From the NCBI GenBank assembly GCA_963966185.1, contig CAWZYM010000008.1, positions 340,001-404,000 on the forward strand: a stretch of 64,000 nt of DNA. Reading direction: 5' to 3'. The notes under the pieces were generated by a model. It saw nothing but the letters and a program-made list of their open reading frames with translations, made no database searches and had not been told where the DNA came from. This DNA is from Rhabditoides inermis. Its lineage: Eukaryota; Nematoda; Chromadorea; Rhabditida; Rhabditidae. Below are positions 56,287-64,000 of the stretch, piece after piece; within the stretch, counting starts at the first letter, position 1; every line of letters starts with the position of its first letter. The translations under genes and the position numbers were made by a program.

Positions 56287-56724
56287 TATCTCTCTCATCG
56301 ATGTCTTATCACTTTTGAGCACACAGAAAACGTAACAGAGATATGGCGAATACACACGCTGTTCATATGATCCGACATTTTATCATTATCATAGAGCTTG
56401 AGAGATTAAATAGATAGTTAGGTTTATTACCGATAACATGGGAACATCGAAATCATAACAAAAAGTGAGCAATATAAACGGGGTATAAATGAGGTTTCAG
56501 TTAAAATGAACAAGGAAAAATATGTTATACAGAATATCCGCAATGATTATCTAGAATCAAGTAGGCCACTAATCGAAGAAAAAAGTACACCAATGCCAAC
56601 GGATAACACACGAGTTTCGTTGCTATTTGAGATATCATCATGTCATACAGTAAACTGTTCATTTCGAACAGCAAAACCAGGATACGCCCCCACTGCGCTC
56701 CGCGAGGTAGGGAAATCTGAAACG
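56043..56724. other. Spacer between FMO and ARB2-like gene, copy 2
   Basis: Same as 29668-30355, with a (CT)n run at 56242-56281 slightly shorter than in copy 1. Confidence 0.5.
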
Positions 56725-59700
56725 TCATTTATGCACACCGACAACGAGTGGGCGAAAGAATTCGATGACATGGTGCACTAACTCTGCGGGGACGCGCTGT
56801 TGCACTCTCGGACGGTGCTCGAGCGAGACCACCGGGTCCTCGGCGGCGACGGCGGAGGGCACAGGAAGCGATTGCGGGGGTGGCGACGGATCCTGGGTGG
56901 GTGAGTGAGAGGGCGGAGAGGGAGGGAGGGAGAGAGAGAGAGAGGGAGAGAGGGGAGGGTGTAGGAGAGGGAGAGAGAGGGAGGAGAAAGGGGGATGGAA
57001 GAGAGAGAGAGAGGGGGAAGAGAGAGAGAGAGGAGTTGAAGAACGTACCACCATCTCGAAGCCTCTGTAGTGTCCGTCGTACGCGCCCGTCGCCCCGTAG
57101 TGGCGTATGTCGCGCGACCTTTGATCGGCGTAGAGTGAATGCTGCGGCTGGGATGTATCGGCATATCAGATGAGATGATCATCACTCTTACCTCAGCTCG
57201 CATCCAGGGATCCGCGTTCTGGGTCTGCTGATGCGACGCTCCTCTCTCTTCCTGTAGTGCATGGGGAGTGAGCACCGCACTGCGCGCCTCCTGTCGATTC
57301 CAGCGGTCGTGAGCCGTTTCCTGCCATGTACGCGACTCGTTTGTATGTCCATCCGGTTTCCTTCCACCCGAGCTGACTTGTTGGAGGCTGGGCGCCGTTT
57401 GCCGGTCACCGATTGTTTGTCTGTTCTTTTCATCGGCGAGAGTCTCTGCGGCCAGCGCCGGTCGAACGTCGACGAACGAAGAAAAGCTGGTGTGTTGGAG
57501 ACTGGGCACCGTTTGCCGGTCACCGGTCGTTTGTCCGTTATTTTCATCGGCGAGAGTCTCTGCGGCCAGCGCCGGTCGAACGTCGACGAACGAAGAAAAG
57601 CTGGTGTGTTGGAGACTGGGCACCGTTTGCCGGTCACCGGTCGTTTGTCCGTTATTTTCATCGGCAAGAGTCTCTGCGGCCAGCGCCGGTCGAACGTCGA
57701 CGAACGAAGAAAAGCTGGTGTGTTGGAGACTGGGCACCGTTTGCCGGTCACCGGTCGTTTGTCCGTTATTTTCATCGGCGAGAGTCTCTGCGGCCAGCGC
57801 CGGTCGAACGTCGACGAACGAAGAAAAGCTGGTGTGTTGGAGACTGGGCACCGTTTGCCGGTCACCGGTCGTTTGTCCGTTATTTTCATCGGCGGGAATC
57901 TCTGCGGCCAGCGCCGGTAGAACGTCGACGAACGAAGAAAAGCTGGTGTGTTGGAGACTGGGCACCGTTTGCCGGTCACCGGTCGTTTGTCCGTTATGTT
58001 CATCGGCGAGAGTCTCTGCGGCCAGCGGCGGTCGAGCGCCGAAGAGTGACGAAGAGGTGGTGTGTTGGAGACCGGGCACCGTTTGCCGGTCACCGGTCGT
58101 TTGTCCGTTTATTTCATCGGCGAGAGTCTCTGCGGCCAGCGGCGGTCGAGCGCCGAAGAGTGACGAAGAGGTGGTGTGTTGGAGACCGGGCACCGTTTGC
58201 CGGTAACCGGTTGTTTGTCCGTTCTTTCCAACCGTGGAAGTCTCCGTTGCCGTCGGCGGTCGAGCGCCGAAGAGTGACGAAGAGGTGGTGTGTTGGAGAC
58301 CGGGCACCGTTTGCCGGTAACCGGTTGTTTGTCCGTTCTTTCCAACCGTGGAAGTCTCCGTTGCCGTCGGCGGTCGAACGCCGAAGAGTGACGAAGAGGT
58401 GGTGTGTTGGAGACTGGGCACCGTTTGCCGGTCACTGGTTGTTTGTCCGTTCTTTCCAACCGTGGAAGTCTCCGTGGCCGGCGGCGGTCGAGCGCTGAAG
58501 AGTGACGAAGAGGTGGTGTGTTGGAGACTGGGCGCCGTTTGCCGGTCACTGGTTGTCTGTCCGTTCTTTCTATCCGTGGAAGTCTCCGTGGGCGGCAGCG
58601 GTCGAACGCCGAAGAGTGACGGAGAGGTGGTGTGTTGGAAACTGGGCGCCGTTTGCCGGTCACTGGTTGTCTGTCCGTTCTTTCTATCCGTGGAAGTCTC
58701 CGTGGGCGGCAGCGGTCGAACGCCGAAGAGTGACGGAGAGGTGGTGTGTTGGAAACTGGGCGCCGTTTGCCGGTTACTGGTTGTCTGTCCGTTCTTTCTA
58801 TCCGTGGAAGTCTCCGTGGGCGGCAGCGGTCGAACGCCGAAGAGTGACGGAGTTGTGGTGTGTTGGAAACTGGGCGCCGTTTGCCGGTCACCGGTTGTTT
58901 GTTCGTTCTTTCCATCCGTGAAAGTCTCCGTGGGCGGCAGCTGTCGAACGCCGAAGAGTGACGGAGAGGTGGTGGGTTGGAAACTGGGCGCCGTTTGCCG
59001 GTCACCGGTTGTCTGTCCGTTCTTTCTATCCGTGGAAGTCTCCGTGGGCGGCAGCGGTCGAACGCCGAAGAGTGACGGAGAGGTGGTGTGTTGGAAACTG
59101 GGCGCCGTTTGCCGGTCACTGGTTGTCTGTCCGTTCTTTCTATCCGTGGAAGTCTCCGTGGGCGGCAGCGGTCGAACGCCGAAGAGTGACGGAGAGGTGG
59201 TGTGTTGGAAACTGGGCGCCGTTTGCCGGTCACTGGTTGTCTGTCCGTTCTTTCTATCCGTGGAAGTCTCCGTGGGCGGCAGCGGTCGAACGCCGAAGAG
59301 TGACGGAGAGGTGGTGTGTTGGAAACTGGGCGCCGTTTGCCGGTCACCGGTTGTTTGTTCGTTCTTTCCATCCGTGAAAGTCTCCGTGGGCGGCAGCTGT
59401 CGAACGCCGAAGAGTGACGGAGAGGTGGTGGGTTGGAAACTGGGCGCCGTTTGCCGGTCACCGGTTGTCTGTCCGTTCTTTCTATCCGTGGAAGTCTCCG
59501 TGGGTGGCAGCGGTCGAACGCCGACGAATGACGAAGAGCTGGTGTCTTGGAGACTGGACACCGTTTGCCAATCACCGGTCGTCAGTTCGCTTCTTCCATC
59601 CTTCAAAGTCTCTGCGGCTTGAGCGTCAAAGGATGCCTGAAGGCTGATGTTGTTGAGGCTGGGCATGGCTTGCCAGTCACTCGGCAGGAAGTCTGACTGC

Positions 59701-60285
59701 GTCGTGTTGCCGCTGTCGTCAACTTCCATCGGCTCGGCGGAAGCATGGCTCGGTTTCGTTTCAGCAGCAGACGGCTGTGCTGTCTCGTCGAAATGCGAGA
59801 TGCCGTTTGCCATGTAAATCTCGGCCTCCCGTCGCGTATCCGTGTCCGTGAAACTGCTTTCACTGAAGTCGCGCTCGACTAGTTTGGACAGATCTTTTAG
59901 TAGATCGGCGTTCGACTTCCATGCCACCTGCTCCTTGGCGGATTCCTCCTCATTCTCCATTTCCTCCTTCTCCATTGCCTCCTCATCCTCCATCTTTCTC
60001 CTTGCCACTTCCCGGTCCGCATCGGTCGTCTGTCTTATGTCGATCGCCTCGTTTAGGAGGTTCCACATTGACCTACGCCCGAGGTTCTCGAGCACATGGA
60101 AGATGGAAGCGCACGCTGCGGCAGAGGTGCTGAAACAGAAAGGGGTAGAAAGAGAGAGAGAGAGAGAGAGAGAGACGTACCGATCGTGTTGCGGAGTTCC
60201 AGCGTATAGCTTGTACATGCCACTGCGCCGGTCCAGGTCCACTCTCGACGCATCGGCGTGCGCACTCCAGTTGGCGACCTTGATT

Positions 60286-60327
<42 letters not shown>

Positions 60328-61050
60328 ATGTATGATGACTCGTTGTTGTGTTGACAAAATGACAAGATCGGCGCAGTATATCAAGGGATCGAAACTCTTT
60401 CGCTAACCGTGTTTCTGATTCTTTCCGAAGGTTCTCGTTTCTGATGATATCTGTCTGATCGTCTTTTGACACCCTGAGTCTACTCAAACAACTCGCGCTT
60501 TTCGACACTGCGAGACAGCACAGATCTCACTTTAATTCACTCAGTGTGGAAGGTGTGACAGGAAAGGGCTAGGACAGGCTAGAGGGTCGGTAAACTCTGG
60601 GCGGCTAGTTGCTGACCCTTTCCCACCCTTCCGAAATGTATCAGAGCCGCGGAGATTTCCGAGAATTGTTGACCATTCCTTTTTCTGCTTCCTATCCTAT
60701 CATTAGTGATGTCATATTCAGCCATAACGATTCCGAATAAACACTTGAACTTGGAGCTGTTGAGCATGACATCATAGCAGACGTCACAGCCGATGCGACT
60801 CACAGTGAGATTGGGATGATAGTAGTAGGAGCGGAAGTGCGAGTCGGTGAGAGCGATGAAGTGAACGCGATCGTCGCGGAACTCCTCCATCTGAAGAGAC
60901 AATGGTGCTGAGAGAGAGAGGGGGGGGGGAGGAGAGAGAGAGAGAGAGAGAGAGGGGGGAGGAGAGAGAGAATGAGACAGAGAGAGGGGGAGGAGAGGGG
61001 GAGGAGAGAGAGGAGAGAGAGTGAGACAGCGAGAGAGAGAGAGGGAGAGG

Positions 61051-61081
<31 letters not shown>

Positions 61082-62368
61082 AGAGAGAGACCGCACCACG
61101 TTGGTGATGGCTGTACCGCCCGCCGAGTGGGCGACTACGTATACTCGTTGCGCCGCAATATGTCGGGAGATGTACCTGCATGAGGCTTTATAACAACTTA
61201 AAGGGAGTGTACCCTCTGGTTTTCGAAGTTGAGTTAGCATCAGGATATTGAAATATATCATAAATAGCGTTTTTTTTCTTTCTCATAGAAAAGTTATGCT
61301 CAAGCCGCCTTGCAGTTTCTGTAATTTGCGATCGAATACGCTCTTTTTAGAGAAAAGTCTGCAGAAATGTGCACAAACGTGCACGGTTGATGATGGTTTC
61401 TCCAACTTCCCGCCATTTGCGGCATATGGTCGAATTGACAAAACGGGTTTTTTATACGTATTTTCACAATCCGATGCTAACTCAACTTCGAAAACCAGAA
61501 TGTACACTCCCTTCAATTTATTATTGAAATAATAATAATATTATTATTATCATCGTAACCGCTGACCTTTCCCACGCGTTAATAGCGTGCTTCGAGGGAG
61601 TCGCGCTATACTGAAATGGAAAAGTAACTATAGAAAAAAAAATTATATAAAAAAGTTTGTAAATGTTTAGCGTACTGGAATTGAATGAAGTTGTGAAGTT
61701 TCGAATCACCTGTGCGTATTGGTTCAAGTTGAATATGACGACGCCCCATCCGTTGGTGTGTGCCCGTTCCACATAGGGAATCATAGAGCCCTCCGACAGA
61801 GACTCGTTCAGGATCAGTCTGAAACACAAAGGTGTGCGCGCTAAGCGCTGAGCGACCTGTCATAGTCCAGATCACTAAACAAAACGCTACAACCAAGATC
61901 AGTCTTAATATGCGAGTGCATTCCGGTCACTGAAACTGTACCGATAGGCTAAAGTAGCGTTCTGACTCCTCAAACAACTCCCGAAATGACTTCCAACTAC
62001 CCAGAAATGAACTACAGTCCAGGGAATATTGCACTCTCTTCATTCTTGCGATCTCTACTGGCGGCAACTGGTTTGCCCACCCACTGTACCTCCGAGTAGC
62101 CTCGAACCACTTCGAATGATGCATACTCCCACCTGTCCCCCCCCCCCTTTACCCTACAGTCGGACAGCACGTAGGCAGAGGTGGATGTATATGGATGTGT
62201 TGACTCACCTGCGTCCCCACTGTCCCGCCCGCACCGCTCCACTGCCATGCATCAGCACCAATACCACATCCTTCGTCTCATAGCCGTGGCTGGCCAGCAC
62301 AAAGGAGAGGTCGCCCGGGTAGAGAGCGTCGTCCTTCTTAGGCGGACACACCTAGAAGGACATGTATG

Positions 62369-62411
<43 letters not shown>

Positions 62412-62635
62412 GCACCGGCGCCTCGTACAATCCATGTTTCGTGCACATCATCTCATAGAGAGCATCGGTCATCGCATCTCCTACTCTCTCATAGTGAGAC
62501 TGAGAGATGAACGAGAAGCGTGAATCGTCCTGGGGAAAGATGAGGTTTATCGATCGATATATTGATTTTCCGAACCTTGATCAACCGCAGCTCTCCGCGA
62601 TCGTTGAAGTAGTAGCCGAGTTGTTCGAGAGTTTC
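56725..62635 (-). CDS. ARB2/FAM172-like protein with 38-residue repeats, copy 2
   Basis: Exons in transcript order: 62635-62576, 62529-62416, 62351-62209, 61818-61710, 61610-61567, 61175-61097, 60890-60804, 60278-60181, 60129-57192, 57141-57049 and 56892-56725. All are in phase; 1310 residues without the unseen first exon. ARB2 blocks are as in copy 1 (HGSGAVRAGQWGRR, VYVVAHSAGGTAI, FIALTDSHF). Exon 9 is 666 bases longer than in copy 1 through extra repeat units, many of a type not seen there (RQTAPSFQHTTSPSLFGVRP). The region encoding the initiator lies right of 62693, where a LINE has inserted; whether the promoter survives cannot be seen. Confidence 0.85.
57385..59640 (-). repeat. 114-bp coding minisatellite, copy 2 (~19 units)
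   Basis: About 19 units of 38 codons. Near the N-terminal end a four-unit block (about 456 bp) is present twice in a row: each begins with a QPTT/RQLPPTETFTDG unit followed by three HTTSPSLFGVRPLPPTET units. The C-terminal end has five SSFVDV-type units. Confidence 0.95.
61202..61512 (+). mobile_element. MITE with terminal inverted repeats, copy 2
   Basis: Same element and position as 34221-34535, with the same TTAA and TCAA flanks, so it inserted before the duplication. Confidence 0.88.
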
Positions 62636-62693
62636 CTATGTGTGCGGTTCATAAACTATATTAAGGCGAGCTCATCAGAGTCGATTATGTATC

Positions 62694-64000
62694 ATTATAA
62701 TAATAATAATTATGTATTTATTCATAATCAGAAATCACAAAATCACAACACACAGCATCCAACAAACTAACGGTCAGACCCGTGAGTAGGGACAAAGTGA
62801 AGACTGTGACAGAGCCCATTGGCACCCATACGAGCGCATAGAATGGGTTGTCATCTCAAACACAGACACAGAAACTACTTCAACCGTCCAGAACAGAAAG
62901 GAATCAAACTCGGGCTACCTAGTCGCCTGAGAGCAATCAATTTATATACGGGTGGGGTAAAACGAGAGAAGTTATTTGTGAAAAATGACATTAGTCGTAC
63001 TCTGAAGTCCGTCTTTTTAAATTGGCATACTGTATTTGAATCTAAGAGATTCCAGTATTTCACTACTCGATGTGTGATAAAACTCTGGCTAAGGGTGGTC
63101 TTGGAGATACTCTGTAATTTCAAGCCATTCGAACGCAATGATGATGATCTTGAATTTGCAAGCATGAAGGGATTGGGAGCGTTTACGAAACCATACAGAT
63201 AGCTATGAACAAGGCGCAAATCTGACAAAGTTCTGCGAGTCCACAGTGTGTCAAGCTCCAATTGTTTCAGTCGACAATGATATGAGAGTTTCGGGGCAAG
63301 CCTTCTAGTGAAGGATCTTTGCACAGCTTCTAATTCATTAGTTTGAGTTACGTTAAGTGCAAGGAGCACCTCACTACCGTACTCGAGAACTGGTCGTATT
63401 TTATATTTATAGAAGTTTAAAAACAACGACTCATTCCGTTGGAAGGCCATTCGTAATACACCGACTCGTGAAGATGTTTTCTGAATGATTTATCTGATAT
63501 GCTCGCTTGGACTGAGATCGGATGTGAGATAAATACCAAGATCTTTGATTGAGTCAGTGCAGGCTATTACGGAGCCATCACACGTATATACAGACTTGAT
63601 GGCACGTTTTCCAAAATGAATAACTCTGGATTTAGCAGCCGATAGTAAGAGTTGGCGCTCACCGAGCCATTGATGTACATTTACCAAGTCAGTTTCGAGT
63701 AATACTTTGAAATTGGGAATGTTCTGTGGAATTGACAGTTTCATGTCATCCGCGTACAAGAAGTATTTGCTATGTTTAATAACGGAGCCGATTCCATTTA
63801 CATAGATCAAGAAAAGTAGAGGTCCAACAACACTACCTTGTGGTACACCACTAAGAACTGGAATTCAATCTGATAGTCCTGTGCCCACCCTTACCGACTG
63901 AGTGCGGTCAGATAGAAACAGATTTAACCACCGGAGAGTTTTTCCATCAATCTTGTATGACCTGCATACCTCATTTAATCTTCTATGAACAACTGAATCA
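62694..64000 (-). mobile_element. Non-LTR retrotransposon (LINE) with two in-frame stops, runs off window
   Basis: The 3' end is an (ATT)n tract at 62694-62712 (plus-strand ATAATAATAATAAT). Upstream on the minus strand one frame covers VLSGVPQGSVVGPLLFLIYV, FLYADDMKLS, WLGERQLLLSAAKS, IKDLGIYL and LFLNFYKYKIRPVLEYGSE, closely parallel to the element at 4430-5662. It is interrupted by TGA at 63865-63867 and TAA at 63490-63492. The N-terminal half lies beyond 64000. It sits exactly where copy 2 stops matching copy 1. Confidence 0.9.

Larger units (their letters stand above)
42565..62693 (+). repeat. Segmental duplication copy 2
   Basis: Matches 16395-35728 in order and orientation through the C6-like, astacin, FMO, MSP, tRNA, coiled-coil and ARB2-like genes. 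The right edge coincides with the poly(ATT) end of a LINE, so the original homology may continue past the window. Confidence 0.95.

Noticed and set aside
57413..59622. Plus-strand frames of 234-424 codons over the ARB2-like minisatellites
   Set aside because: The 114-bp unit is divisible by three and stop-free in several frames, so antisense frames stay open by repetition. Homology, splice sites and phase all support the minus strand.

Overview
This is nuclear DNA from a nematode. The lineage is read from the gene content: major sperm protein (MSP) sequences, which occur only in nematodes, an astacin protease of the nematode NAS type (signal, propeptide, catalytic domain, EGF, CUB) and a secreted protein resembling the nematode C6 domain. 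Exons are short and GC-rich, introns are small, and simple repeats, LINE pieces, tRNA-like repeats and TTAA-flanked MITEs are abundant. I cannot name the species.

The window is built on a large segmental duplication. Copy 1 is about 16395-35728 and copy 2 about 42565-62693. They look almost identical by eye and repeat with a period near 26.2 kb. A third, partial copy (copy 0, 1-2954) matches only the middle of the astacin gene. Each full copy holds, left to right: a C6-like secreted protein (-), an RTE-like LINE relic (-), an astacin/NAS protease (+), a flavin-containing monooxygenase (FMO, -) whose introns contain an MSP pseudogene (+), a tRNA-Tyr (-) and a small coiled-coil gene (+), and an ARB2/FAM172-like gene (-) with an in-frame 114-bp minisatellite. 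I rebuilt the multi-exon genes by hand; every intron joins in phase with GT-AG ends except where noted.

Between copy 0 and copy 1 (2955-16394) lie an orphan exon, a 5'-truncated LINE, two satellite blocks built on the palindrome TATCCGATCGGATA, a SET-domain gene between those blocks, a possible membrane-protein 3' end and several small repeats. Between copies 1 and 2 (35729-42564) lies an older, 5'-truncated ARB2/FAM172 paralogue with no minisatellite, followed by a spare set of its last exons. A second LINE of the same family sits where copy 2 homology stops and runs off the window.

The genes form no pathway; they are neighbours copied together. The copies have decayed differently. Both MSP copies are broken by different lesions. 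The two FMO copies have lost different splice acceptors. The ARB2 minisatellite has about 14 units in copy 1 and about 19 in copy 2. The best candidates for something undescribed are that recent in-frame expansion, with an unexpanded paralogue next door, and the palindromic satellite blocks around the SET gene.
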